A DNA stretch of 37,388 nt from Polynucleobacter sp. AP-Reno-20A-A9 (GCF_018882085.1 NZ_JACVPB010000017.1:1-37388); one strand, 5' to 3'; numbered from the stretch's first letter, positions 1-8,119 are shown. Program-made: numbers and translations. The notes: a model not told the origin generated them from the letters alone.

Positions 1-2
1 AT

Positions 3-107
3 TACATCGAAATTTTTTACAACCCGGTTAGACGCCATAGTTACAACAATGGGCTTTCTCCGGTAAGATTTGAACAGCAGTACCAAGCGAGGTTGGGAAG
101 TGTCTAG
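3..107 (+). CDS. IS3-family transposase, C-terminal fragment (cut by window edge)
   Basis: The window opens inside an ORF read in frame from base 3 that ends at TAG 105-107. Its translation includes NPVRRHSYNNGLSPVRF and ends QARLGSV. The pattern of a Tyr-Asn followed by RRHS and then LSPVxFE is typical of the C-terminus of the integrase (OrfB, DDE) subunit of IS3-family elements. The three catalytic acidic residues would lie upstream of the window and cannot be seen. The stop codon sits inside a likely terminal inverted repeat, as is usual for IS3 elements. Family assignment is fairly sure; the IS group is not. Confidence 0.8.
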   Translation, partial: YIEIFYNPVRRHSYNNGLSPVRFEQQYQARLGSV

Positions 108-125
108 GATATTGGTAGCGATTCA
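101..125 (+). repeat. Right terminal inverted repeat of the left-edge IS3 element
   Basis: Bases 101-125 begin TGTCTAGG and end CGATTCA, overlapping the transposase stop codon. Read on the other strand they begin TGAATCGC and end TAGACA, the TG...CA terminal format of IS3-family ends of about 25 bp. The partner end lies outside the window, so the exact border is inferred from format and not from a matched pair. Confidence 0.55.
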
Positions 126-264
126 TTCCGACAGTTAAGGCACCAATTGAGACTGTAAAAGGTAAGTAAGAGTGAGCATAAAATCCATTTATATAAGTTA
201 ATTCATTTAATTAACAACCGTATCACGCCCAATACCAATATTACTAAATCAAAAGCTATTAGCA

Positions 265-465
265 ATGCCCCTCCGAAATTCACCAAGTCAGATACGAGAC
301 TTAGATGATCTCAGTCAATTAAGTAATATTATTACTGACAAGCGCAGGGATCAACGCTCGTTAGCAAAGAAGTCAAGGCGTAATCGACATTATGAAAAAC
401 AATTCATTCGCAATACGCTCATGCGTGCATCTATCAATCCATCTGAAGAGCCGATAGAGCTATGA
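265..465 (+). CDS. Small basic hypothetical protein (66 aa)
   Basis: I do not recognise a named family. The protein is short and strongly charged, with a central stretch rich in Arg and Lys (DKRRDQRS, KKSRRNRHYEKQF) and no membrane segment, signal peptide or cysteine. It could be a nucleic-acid-binding or ribosome-associated small protein, but that is only composition. It lies 140 bp after the end of the left IS and 39 bp before the VOC gene, on the same strand. No clear Shine-Dalgarno sequence precedes the ATG. It may be a real small gene of this lineage or the tail of something disrupted by the IS. Confidence 0.45.
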   Translation: MPLRNSPSQIRDLDDLSQLSNIITDKRRDQRSLAKKSRRNRHYEKQFIRNTLMRASINPSEEPIEL

Positions 466-504
466 GTAGCATTTCTATATCTAATTAACTTAGTAGGAAT
501 AATC

Positions 505-885
505 ATGTTTAGTCACATTATGTTGGGCGCAAATGATTTGGAAGTTTCAAGGGGCTTCTATGATGCCGCCTTAGGAGCTCTGGGTGTAAAAGCTGGGAGC
601 TTTAGTCATGACAAATACTTTTATCGCGGTCCTGGTGGAGTCTTTGCTATTACTAAGCCTATTGATGGTAACGAAGCTACTCATGCCAATGGTGGCACAA
701 TTGGCTTTAGCGCTAAATCAATCGCTGATGTAGATGCATTCCATGCCATCGGTGTTGCTCATGGTGGCACTTCCTGTGAAGGTGATCCAGGCTATCGAGA
801 GGGTGTTGCCGGCACTATATACATTGCATGGCTCAGAGATCCTGCTGGCAATAAAATCTGCGCAATGCACAGGCCACCGAAATAA
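505..885 (+). CDS. VOC-family (glyoxalase/bleomycin-resistance fold) protein
   Basis: The 126-aa protein starts MFSHIMLGANDLEVSRGFYDA, the opening of single-domain vicinal-oxygen-chelate proteins of the PhnB/lactoylglutathione-lyase-like type, and ends with the usual AWLRDPAGNKICAMHRP segment. Length matches single-domain VOC proteins, which act as dimers and often bind a metal. The family covers lyases, dioxygenases and drug-binding proteins, so the substrate cannot be told. AGGAAT lies about 6 bases before the ATG and supports the start. It converges on the photolyase gene, with 47 bp between stop codons. Confidence 0.85.
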   Translation: MFSHIMLGANDLEVSRGFYDAALGALGVKAGSFSHDKYFYRGPGGVFAITKPIDGNEATHANGGTIGFSAKSIADVDAFHAIGVAHGGTSCEGDPGYREGVAGTIYIAWLRDPAGNKICAMHRPPK

Positions 886-932
886 AAGCTTGCTTCGCTT
901 TGGGGCGGGTTCGGTGGATTTGGCGATATTGG

Positions 933-2495
933 CTAAAACTCAAGGGTAAGTTGTGAGCTTGCTTCTGTAGTTTTGGCTGTAGATTTTTTACGTACGACCC
1001 TGCTTGCCCGAGAGGCATGTTTATCGACAACTGATTGTTTCCCAGCCCGAACCTCCGATAGCTTACGTCTAGCATGCAAGCGGTCTTTAGATAGCTTTGT
1101 GGCAACAGCAATATCTACTAATGGTTGGGGAATGTCTCTACCAATCTCAATGCCAATGCTGCTTTGTACTTCTTGAGGCATATTCCAAGGCTCAAAAAGC
1201 CATGTGTCGGGTACTTGACGCATATGGGGAAGCCATTTTCTAGCGAAAAAGCCCTTTTGATCATGGTCTTGTGCTTGCTTGATCGGGTTATAAACACGAG
1301 TTACATTGATCCCGGTTGTACCCGATTGCATTTGCAATTGACTCCAATGGATTCCGGGCTCATAGTCTAAAAATTGAGTGGCTAACCAATCTCCTACTGG
1401 TTTCCAGTGCAGCCAAAGTGGATAGGCTGCAACTGAGACTAGCATCGCACGCATTCTAAAATTCAGCCATCCTGTTTCACGCAGCATGATGACGCAAGCA
1501 TCCACCATAGGCCAACCTGTCTTACCATCCTTCAAAGCATTGAAGTAATCGTCATTAAATTCATTCTCGCGTAGCCCATCATATCCACGGTGCATATTTC
1601 GCCACTCGATTTCAGGCTCACTCTCCAGCTTTTGAATAAAGTGACAATGCCAATACAAACGACTCATAAAGGCAGTTAAACCTGATTTTCTTCTGCTGGC
1701 ATCTGGTGGCATTTGCAGTAGTTCTTCATTTGTTGCTTGCACTACTTCTCTAATGCTAAGACACCCATAGGTTAGATACACAGATAATCGAGAGCATGCA
1801 TCTGGCGCTGATAGAGGTGATGAAATCCCACCTCGGTACCACATACTGCGCTGCTTTAAAAAACTATTCAGTGTTTTAAGTGCAAGCGATCTTCCGCCGC
1901 GTTGTCTCAACGGTGGATTATGTCTTAGGTGCGCCGGTGCCTGCATCTTAGATGGTGTCAGATAATGAGCGCTAGGGTTCGGCGCTGGCAAACTAGAAAG
2001 CGGAGCTTTCCAAAATTGAATGGGTGGTAGTTCACATAAAGGCGCTTCCATGTGTTTTTGCCAATGAGCTTGCCATTCATTACGATTTTTTAGTCCTCTA
2101 ATAACTCCAAACTGGGCATATTGACCCCAATAAATGCCGCGAGACTGACACCATTTGCCAACGACTCGATCTCTTGAATAAGTAAATCCATTGCCAGTTT
2201 CCTGATGAGAATGCAAACCTTGAAAAGGATTAGCTTCCCAGATGTTATTTAGTACTTCAATAACTTCACCTACATGGATTTCGATAGTGCCGCCGCGTAA
2301 ACGAAGCTGGGTATCGAGGTCGTGAAGGGACTCCCGGATAAACTCAAAATGTTGGAGGGCAACATCAGGCTGCGACCAAAGTGTTGGCTCAAGCACATAA
2401 ATGCAGCGAATGCGACCTAGTCTTGCGGCCTCGAGAAGAGCGGTATGGTCCTCGCAGCGCAAATCACGCTTAAACCATACCAGTTGATAACTCAT
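933..2495 (-). CDS. Cryptochrome/DNA photolyase family protein with clamp-motif tail
   Basis: 520 aa. Residues 4-135 form the photolyase N-terminal domain (VWFKRDLRCEDHTAL at 6-20). Residues about 197-430 form the FAD-binding helical domain, with RGGRSLALKTL at 199-209, GWPMVDACVIMLRETGWLNFR at about 327-347 and DYEPGIHW at 377-384. The usual SNxGNW of Cry-DASH is replaced by PGIHWSQLQMQSG, placing it in a different subfamily from the photolyase at 32163. Members bind FAD and use blue light for pyrimidine-dimer repair or signalling. After about residue 470 comes a basic, probably disordered tail ending QLTLEF (515-520), matching the hexapeptide form of bacterial beta-clamp-binding motifs. Standalone gene; repair activity is likely but not proven. 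Confidence 0.88.
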   Translation of the reverse strand: MSYQLVWFKRDLRCEDHTALLEAARLGRIRCIYVLEPTLWSQPDVALQHFEFIRESLHDLDTQLRLRGGTIEIHVGEVIEVLNNIWEANPFQGLHSHQETGNGFTYSRDRVVGKWCQSRGIYWGQYAQFGVIRGLKNRNEWQAHWQKHMEAPLCELPPIQFWKAPLSSLPAPNPSAHYLTPSKMQAPAHLRHNPPLRQRGGRSLALKTLNSFLKQRSMWYRGGISSPLSAPDACSRLSVYLTYGCLSIREVVQATNEELLQMPPDASRRKSGLTAFMSRLYWHCHFIQKLESEPEIEWRNMHRGYDGLRENEFNDDYFNALKDGKTGWPMVDACVIMLRETGWLNFRMRAMLVSVAAYPLWLHWKPVGDWLATQFLDYEPGIHWSQLQMQSGTTGINVTRVYNPIKQAQDHDQKGFFARKWLPHMRQVPDTWLFEPWNMPQEVQSSIGIEIGRDIPQPLVDIAVATKLSKDRLHARRKLSEVRAGKQSVVDKHASRASRVVRKKSTAKTTEASSQLTLEF

Positions 2496-2581
2496 AATTA
2501 ATCAGTAGAGAAGATGAATTGATATTGATGTTAGACGATTAAGTTAGTTTTTTCCTTGTAGCGCAAAGTTAAGGCAATCAA

Positions 2582-4099
2582 TTACTTATTTAAAGCTTTG
2601 CGTTTGGGGGTCAGGACAGCTTGTGCGAGCAGGGCTAGAATAGTGGCCGGTATGGCGCCAGCAAGCATTAGGGCTTGATCATTCACAGCAAGCCCGGCCA
2701 CTATACGGTCGCCAAAGCCACCGGCACCTACTAATGCTGCAAGAGTGCAGGTACCGACGCTAATCACAGTAGCTGATGCTAAGCCGGTCATGATGATTGG
2801 CTTAGCAGAAGGTAGCTCAATAAAAAGTAATAATTTTCGCTCATTGCAACCAAGAGCCAAGGCTGCTTCTTTTAGGGTGGCTGGAACCTCCATTAAGCCA
2901 ATGTGGGTAGCACTCACAATTGGTAGAAGGCCATAAATAAATAAAGCCAGAACGGCTGGTACAGCCCCTATTTGATCTAATACAGCAATCAAAATAGTTA
3001 GTAATGCAAGAGAGGGTATCGTTTGTAAAATGCTAACAGCCCCTAAGATCCAAGTCGAAAATTGGGGTTGACGGTATGCAACAATTCCAAGGGGAACTCC
3101 AGCGAGAAGAGCCATGAATGAAGAAATCGCAACTAATAGAACATGATCCCGGAGTGCGGTAAAAAAATCTGGGCCGAATAGTAGCTTAAAAAACCTGGAG
3201 AGCTTAGTAGGGCTTGGTTGATCATTGGTAGATTGATTTAAAAATCCACGGGCAACAATTTCAAAGCTAATACCGGACTCAGCCGCATTATTGAGTTTTG
3301 CTATTGTTGCTTCATTTAATGTTCCCGCTAATTTTTGTAGAGGCCTCTCATCAAAATCAGAGCGCATTAATAAGATTGCGTCATATCGTGGAAATGCTTG
3401 TCTGTCATCCTCCAATAGAGTCAGATTATTTTTCGTAATTGCTGCATCGGTCGAGTATGCATCCACAATGTCGACGTCCCCACGAACAAGGGCATCATAG
3501 GCTAGGCCATGCTCTAGTACTTTTTTAGGGTTTATGTTGAGATCGTAAGCCTGCATAAGCGCAGGCCAACCATCATTTCTGGTTTTAAATTCTGGAGATA
3601 ATGCAATCCGAAGCGTAGATTGCTGCTCAGTTGATAGATTTGCAATATCGCTGATCCGTTTTAGATTCAGCGCTCTTGCTCGCTCTGGTCTCATGGCAAG
3701 CGCATAAGTATTGTTAAATCCAAGCGGTATCGCTGCTTTAAAACCCATGGGCTTAAGCCAGGCATTTAGCTCATTCAGTGAGACTTGGGTGTCTGGGCGC
3801 TTTAATATTTCACGCAGAATAGTACCGGTGTATTCTGGGTATACATCAATCTGACCTGTCTTTAGCGCTTGAATAACAATCGCAGTATTACCAAGGCCTT
3901 GGCGATGTATAGCCTTTATTCCTGCATCGTGTAATGTGAGATTCAGAAGCTCTCCAATGACATAGCTTTCTGTAAACCGTTTTGAGCCAACTACGGTTGT
4001 TTTTTCTAGAGGCTGAGCCAATACGCAGCAGCTTATAGTTAGACCAAAATATAAGCTGAGCCTAATCCAAAAAGAGAGGATGTACTTAGTGAAATACAA
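2582..4099 (-). CDS. Fused substrate-binding protein/permease of a glycine betaine-choline type ABC importer
   Basis: 505 aa. A hydrophobic N-terminal segment (about 8-28) ending near VLAQP serves as signal or anchor. Residues about 33-290 are an OpuAC/ProX-type binding domain (VGSKRFTESYVIGELL; TGQIDVYPEYTGT; DIVDAYSTDAAI). Residues about 315-500 are a membrane permease with several helices and an EAA-type loop (LKEAALALGCNERKLLLFIELPSA) that contacts the ATPase. Such binding-protein/permease fusions are known for osmoprotectant importers. The order here is binding domain first, then membrane domain. No ATPase gene is adjacent, so it must borrow a subunit encoded elsewhere. The upstream start is uncertain because no strong ribosome site is seen. 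Substrate is inferred as betaine, choline or a related compound. Confidence 0.85.
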   Translation of the reverse strand: MYFTKYILSFWIRLSLYFGLTISCCVLAQPLEKTTVVGSKRFTESYVIGELLNLTLHDAGIKAIHRQGLGNTAIVIQALKTGQIDVYPEYTGTILREILKRPDTQVSLNELNAWLKPMGFKAAIPLGFNNTYALAMRPERARALNLKRISDIANLSTEQQSTLRIALSPEFKTRNDGWPALMQAYDLNINPKKVLEHGLAYDALVRGDVDIVDAYSTDAAITKNNLTLLEDDRQAFPRYDAILLMRSDFDERPLQKLAGTLNEATIAKLNNAAESGISFEIVARGFLNQSTNDQPSPTKLSRFFKLLFGPDFFTALRDHVLLVAISSFMALLAGVPLGIVAYRQPQFSTWILGAVSILQTIPSLALLTILIAVLDQIGAVPAVLALFIYGLLPIVSATHIGLMEVPATLKEAALALGCNERKLLLFIELPSAKPIIMTGLASATVISVGTCTLAALVGAGGFGDRIVAGLAVNDQALMLAGAIPATILALLAQAVLTPKRKALNK

Positions 4100-4264
4100 G
4101 CGAGATTATTTCCATTAAAAATGCAAAATTTCATCATATAAGCCTTTAGCTTATTATGCTCAGCCGGTAATTCAACAGATGACAGTTTTGAATCAGGAAA
4201 AATATCATCTTTGTCAGGGCCAGGTATTAATGAAGCAGTAACTCTGACAACTTTTGTTAATTTG

Positions 4265-4591
4265 TTAAGTATTCATCTTCGAGTCGACCGAGAGACAGGA
4301 TTTCATGGCTTTTAATTCAATTGTCTTTAGCCACTCAGGCTTAGCCTTTGGGTTCATTACTAATTCGTTTACTTGTGACTTGCTAGCATTTTTAGAGATA
4401 AATTCTGCCTGGCAGGCGCAGTAAGCTGAAAAGTCCTCTTCAGTAAGGGCTTTACCTTTTGTACCTTTATGCTCTGCCACTTGTTCAACTGCACAATTCT
4501 TTTGATAGTCTTTTGAAATTGCTTGAGCATAAGTCGAGTTAGCCGTTATCAATAGAAAGGCTAAAGAAAGAGCTTTACGAAACACTGACAT
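4265..4591 (-). CDS. Small secreted hypothetical protein with four cysteines
   Basis: I chose the internal Met (MSVFRKALSL) at 4591 over the ATG six codons upstream, because AAAAGGAAA lies just before it at good spacing. The resulting 108-aa protein has a signal peptide (LSLAFLLITANSTYAQA) with cleavage probably after the final AQA. The mature part has one early Cys (NCAVEQ), a CAC pair (AYCACQAEF) and a late Cys (KSCLS), compatible with two disulfides in the periplasm. No family is recognised. It is divergent from the regulator at 5096 across a long gene-free stretch. Confidence 0.7.
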   Translation of the reverse strand: MSVFRKALSLAFLLITANSTYAQAISKDYQKNCAVEQVAEHKGTKGKALTEEDFSAYCACQAEFISKNASKSQVNELVMNPKAKPEWLKTIELKAMKSCLSVDSKMNT

Positions 4592-5028
4592 AATATTTTT
4601 CCTTTTCATTCAATCTGGTTATTGACTATTCTTTCATGAATAACAAGATATGGTTTATTGGCTTCTAAATAAGCGCTTTCAATGAGAGTTGCACCCTCTA
4701 ACTGTTTAATCTTCCCGGATGGCATATCGTTAAGGGGTAGATTTGACGGCCTTCAAGAGGCTAACTAGGGGCCTAAAAGGTGTTTTAAATGACGCTTAGC
4801 GTAAGCCCTGTGAGCATCTTGTGAAACTAGGATCAAATTTCTTATTAATTGTTTGAGTCGCAACATTGAAGACTCCTTTGACTAAGCATTGGGGTTAATA
4901 CTTAGTCAGTATGCGCCGCCTTTATTCACCTTGCAGGCTGGTAAAAACCCCTTTATTAGTAGTTTTATACGTAAAAACCCTAATAGGTACAAAATCAGAT
5001 TTGTCTCCGACCTGCATTTAAGGTCCTT
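4592..5028. other. Gene-poor leader region, possible small RNA upstream of the Rrf2 gene
   Basis: No credible protein gene is seen here. On the plus strand there is an 8-bp dyad, TGACTAAG at 4879-4886 pairing with CTTAGTCA at 4901-4908. A second, weaker pairing joins TATTAG near 4956 with CTAATA near 4980. Both lie upstream of the strong terminator at 5029-5054. A TTGACT box at 4878-4883 overlaps the first dyad. The combination could be a small RNA, or a leader that controls the regulator downstream. It is equally possible that it is only a long promoter region. Confidence 0.35.
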
Positions 5029-5054
5029 AAGTCGCCTCCGGGCGACTTCTTTTT
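5029..5054 (+). terminator. Rho-independent terminator 40 bp upstream of the Rrf2 start
   Basis: A perfect 8-bp stem, AAGTCGCC at 5029-5036 with GGCGACTT at 5041-5048, closes a TCCG tetraloop and is followed by CTTTTT. This is a textbook intrinsic terminator on the plus strand. The nearest upstream gene is on the other strand, so it must end an unannotated plus-strand transcript or act as an attenuator for the gene at 5096. Confidence 0.8.
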
Positions 5055-5095
5055 AAGCTGTCCTTATTGAATTGCCTATCTAAGTGGGGGTTGTC

Positions 5096-5656
5096 ATGCT
5101 GAAGTACATCAACAAATCTCTTGAACAAACCATTAACACCTTAATTGATATTACGGCGTATTCACGATTTGGAGTGCCCGTCAGAGCCATTGACATTGCC
5201 AAGCGTCAGCATCTTTCGTTAAGTCGGACTGAGATCTTACTCTCTACTCTCAGATCGGCCTGCCTTATTCGTGCTGCCAAAGGTCGCAGGGGAGGTTATT
5301 TTTTAGCCAAAGACCCGAAAAGTATGACAATCAGAGATGTGTTTTCAGCGGTTAACCATACAAGGTCCAGAAAAATTTCTATGAATGATTTAGCAAAAGA
5401 AATGATAGATTCTTTTGAGATGTATCTACGAGATTGTTTATCGAAAATTACCGCTAATTCGGTAGGGAAAAATATTAGAACTCAGCCTGCTCCAATGCAA
5501 ATTTTGCCAGTATGGGACTCACAAAAGTATCAAATTAAGCCCTTGCTGGAAAGAGCCAAGTGGGATACGCAGACCGTTGTGATTACAAAAGCAGAGATGC
5601 AAGTAGCAGAAAAGCTGGGACCTAATTCAATTTTCGACTTTAGTAATTACCTTTAA
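5096..5656 (+). CDS. Rrf2-family transcriptional regulator, copy 1 (heads the selenium region)
   Basis: The ATG at 5096, preceded by a G-rich stretch, is preferred to the GTG at 5084, giving 186 aa. Residues about 1-85 are the Rrf2 winged helix-turn-helix (LIDITAY, AIDIAKRQHLSLSRTEILLSTLR, GRRGGYFLAKDPKSMTIRDV). The Cys cluster that holds the Fe-S centre in IscR is absent; only one Cys remains near the dimer helix (RDCLSKI), so it may not carry a cluster. The C-terminal part is longer than usual and ends GPNSIFDFSNYL, a tail shared with the Rrf2 protein at 30154. It is 76 bp upstream of the coq7-like gene on the same strand and may regulate the block that follows. Confidence 0.85.
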   Translation: MLKYINKSLEQTINTLIDITAYSRFGVPVRAIDIAKRQHLSLSRTEILLSTLRSACLIRAAKGRRGGYFLAKDPKSMTIRDVFSAVNHTRSRKISMNDLAKEMIDSFEMYLRDCLSKITANSVGKNIRTQPAPMQILPVWDSQKYQIKPLLERAKWDTQTVVITKAEMQVAEKLGPNSIFDFSNYL

Positions 5657-5732
5657 TAATCAACATGCGATTTATCAAGCAGATCATACGGTTTTACGAT
5701 GAAGTAATCAGTTACATCAAGGCCTACTTGAG

Positions 5733-6287
5733 ATGATTGCTAAGATTATGCAAAACCCTCCGGTTTATTCAAAATACTTAGAGCGAGAATTACGCTCTGA
5801 TCACGCTGGTGAGACAGGTGCGGTTTATATCTATAAAGGAATCATCGCGGTAGCTACATTTCGTAAAGAGCAAGAGCTTGTTGACTTTGCTCGGCACCAT
5901 GGCGCTACTGAGGCTGAGCATTTACAGTTGATCGAATCGGTTCTACAGAAAAGGTATCGCAGTCATTTACTAGTGCCTTGGCGCATTGCAGGTTGGCTTA
6001 CTGGTGCAGTACCAGCACTATTCGGTAAAAATGCGGTCTATGCAACTATTGACGCAGTGGAGACATTTGTAGAACGCCATTATCAACAGCAAATTGACTA
6101 TCTCCGAAAGCAAGGTGAACATGAGAAATTGCTAGAGCTATTGGTACGATGCCAGGATGATGAGATTGCTCATAAAAATGAGGCAAGATTAATGAGCTTA
6201 GCCCCTGTGTCAGTAATTTTACGACTCTGGTGCGCTTTAGTTAGTAGCGGTTCTGCAAAGGCTGTTTTATTGGCCAGGCAGATTTAA
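5733..6287 (+). CDS. coq7: Coq7-type demethoxyubiquinone hydroxylase
   Basis: 184 aa. Coq7 is a membrane-associated di-iron monooxygenase that hydroxylates the C6 position of the benzoquinone ring in ubiquinone synthesis. The full ligand set is visible: E27 in HAGETGA, E60 and H63 in EAEH, E110 in VETFVE, and E144 and H147 in QDDEIAH. A hydrophobic stretch (VPWRIAGWLTGAVPALFG, 81-98) fits membrane binding. The protein is somewhat shorter than the roughly 200-210 residues I expect of betaproteobacterial Coq7. ATG 5748 is an alternative start. It sits between an Rrf2 regulator and a DsbA-like gene, outside any ubiquinone operon. It could be the sole Coq7 or a second divergent copy. Confidence 0.85.
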   Translation: MIAKIMQNPPVYSKYLERELRSDHAGETGAVYIYKGIIAVATFRKEQELVDFARHHGATEAEHLQLIESVLQKRYRSHLLVPWRIAGWLTGAVPALFGKNAVYATIDAVETFVERHYQQQIDYLRKQGEHEKLLELLVRCQDDEIAHKNEARLMSLAPVSVILRLWCALVSSGSAKAVLLARQI

Positions 6288-6329
6288 AGAATATGATTGC
6301 AATAGTTGATTAGCCGAGGTAGCGGAGTA

Positions 6330-6929
6330 ATGATTCAGATCCAGATTTGGGCCGACTTTGAGTGTCCATATAGTTATTTTCAAACCATCGTTCTGGAAAA
6401 GCTACAGGCCAAGTATCAAGGCAGATTAGAAATTGTGTGGCGAGCATTCGAGTTAACTCCAGTAGAGGGACAAGTGACACCCTCGCAATCCTATAAAGAT
6501 AACTTTGAGGCAGCAAAATCTGAGCCTATCATTTTAAAGGAGGGTCTTGAGTTTTTAGTCCCAACTTTTTTAACATATACCTGGCTTGCACAGGAGAGCG
6601 TTTACTTCGCTAATTCCCAGGGCTTATCTTTAAAATTGGCTAGGGCTTTATTTGATGCATTTTTTCTGGGTGGACTTGATATCAGCAGTGAAGAAGTAGT
6701 GATGAAGATTGCCTCTCAAGTAGGATTAGACATCCAGCAGCTGAGGCAGGCACTCGATAATGGTAAATTGACTAAGCAGGTCATGGCCGATGAGCAAGAG
6801 TTTAAAACGTATGGGTTTCAGGGATTACCGGCAATGCTTATTGGTGAGAAGAATTTTTCACCTCGAAGTTTCATGCCTATAACGGGGTATAAAACCCTTG
6901 AAGAATTACTTGAGATCTTGCCTAAGTAG
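6330..6929 (+). CDS. DsbA-family (FrnE/HCCA isomerase-like) thioredoxin-fold protein
   Basis: The ATG at 6330 has GGAG six bases upstream and is chosen over the upstream TTG, giving 199 aa. The start MIQIQIWADFECPYSYFQ and the end with YGFQGLPAMLIGEKNF fit the FrnE-type DsbA oxidoreductase family with its cis-Pro loop (GLPA). The usual CPxC motif is CPYS (C12), so only one active-site cysteine remains. That argues against a classical dithiol oxidase and for isomerase, reductase or glutathione/selenol-type chemistry. There is no signal peptide, so it is cytoplasmic. It is 38 bp upstream of senA on the same strand. A role in selenium handling is only suggested by position. Confidence 0.8.
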   Translation: MIQIQIWADFECPYSYFQTIVLEKLQAKYQGRLEIVWRAFELTPVEGQVTPSQSYKDNFEAAKSEPIILKEGLEFLVPTFLTYTWLAQESVYFANSQGLSLKLARALFDAFFLGGLDISSEEVVMKIASQVGLDIQQLRQALDNGKLTKQVMADEQEFKTYGFQGLPAMLIGEKNFSPRSFMPITGYKTLEELLEILPK

Positions 6930-6967
6930 TGCAAGCGATATTGATGATCTTCATTTTCTAAATCTAA

Positions 6968-8119
6968 ATGACACAGTTTGACTATCTGTGCTACGAGCCT
7001 TGGCCATTACCCAATAAGCTTCTAATGGATTTGGAGCGCTCGACTCACATGACACAAACCATCATTGGTAAGCTTGATCATGGCCAGGAAAAGGTCGCCT
7101 TATTGCCCGGATTAAATCCCCCGCATTGGGAGTTTGGCCATCTGATTTGGTTTCATGAATTTTGGGTTCATCGTAAAGGGGTGGAATCTAATCCTTCCTT
7201 TTTAGCCCATGCAGATGCTTTATTTAATTCTTCTGAAATGATTCATGATGATCGCTGGCAGGTACAAATACCCTCTATCGATATCTTGATGAATTACTTT
7301 TCGGATGTGGTGGAGCGTACACTTGCCATCCTCAGATCTGGAATCTTGAGTCCTGAGCAGGCTTACTTTATCCAGTTGGCTCTTTATCATGAAGATATGC
7401 ACAATGAAGCGTTTGCTTATATGTGGCAATCTTTAGGTTACGTCTGGCCTCTTGAGCAAGGTCTGAGGGCTAGTCAAGACCAACATAATGATGTTGAGTC
7501 AAGATATATCCATGTTCCTCAGTGTCAATTTAAACTTGGGTCTGCACCAAATACAGGCTTTATTTTTGATAATGAAAAATGGCAGTATGAAGTATTAGTC
7601 CCCAATTTTTCAATTTCAAGCCATGCAGTTAGTAACGGTGAATATTTAGAGTTTTTAAGATCTCTAAATGATGTAGGAATAAGCTTTATAGAGCATCAAC
7701 CTGCGTATTGGAAAAAAGAGGGTGATGCATGGTTTGAGCGATTTTTTGATCAGTGGCGAGAGTTGGATCTCAATGCTCCAGTAAGACATATCTCTGCCCA
7801 TAATGCTGAGCGGTATTGTTCATGGAAGGGTGTTCGACTCCCTACTGAAAATGAGCTTAGCGTCTTAATGACATCAGCGAGGGGGTCATGGCAGCCCTCC
7901 TGCTTATGGGAGTGGACTAGCAGCACTTTTAAGCCTTTTGAGGGCTTTAGCCCCGATCCTTATCAAGATTATTCGGCCCCATGGTTTGACAGCAGGCATC
8001 GGGTTTTGAAGGGCTGGAGTGTATTTACCCCTGGCTATCTGCGTCGCCCCCAATTCCGTAATTTTTATCTACCTTCCCGCAGTGACTTTTTTTGCGGCTT
8101 TCGTACCTGTTTAGCATAA
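6968..8119 (+). CDS. senA: Selenoneine synthase SenA (EgtB-like nonheme iron enzyme)
   Basis: 383 aa with the EgtB architecture. The N-terminal DinB-like part carries the iron histidines: H58 in WEFGHLIWFHEFW, and H141 and H145 in YHEDMHNEAF. The C-terminal formylglycine-generating-enzyme-like fold has GVRLPTENEL, CLWEWTSS and a final FFCGFRTCLA. EgtB joins a thiol donor to hercynine to make ergothioneine; the SenA branch joins a selenosugar to hercynine to make selenoneine (Kayrouz and colleagues, 2022). The SenA assignment rests on context: selD follows 59 bp downstream, egtD and senB close the cluster, and no other egtB, egtA or egtC is present. The enzyme acts in the cytoplasm. No strong ribosome site is visible. 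Confidence 0.87.
   Translation: MTQFDYLCYEPWPLPNKLLMDLERSTHMTQTIIGKLDHGQEKVALLPGLNPPHWEFGHLIWFHEFWVHRKGVESNPSFLAHADALFNSSEMIHDDRWQVQIPSIDILMNYFSDVVERTLAILRSGILSPEQAYFIQLALYHEDMHNEAFAYMWQSLGYVWPLEQGLRASQDQHNDVESRYIHVPQCQFKLGSAPNTGFIFDNEKWQYEVLVPNFSISSHAVSNGEYLEFLRSLNDVGISFIEHQPAYWKKEGDAWFERFFDQWRELDLNAPVRHISAHNAERYCSWKGVRLPTENELSVLMTSARGSWQPSCLWEWTSSTFKPFEGFSPDPYQDYSAPWFDSRHRVLKGWSVFTPGYLRRPQFRNFYLPSRSDFFCGFRTCLA

Noticed and set aside
833..1111. 92-aa minus-strand ORF over the photolyase 3' end
   Set aside because: Out-of-frame shadow of the photolyase gene with no conserved pattern.
6968..8119. EgtB for ergothioneine synthesis
   Set aside because: The fold is the same, but selD and senB lie in the cluster and egtA, egtC and egtE do not. 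SenA is the better reading, though residue-level proof is lacking.
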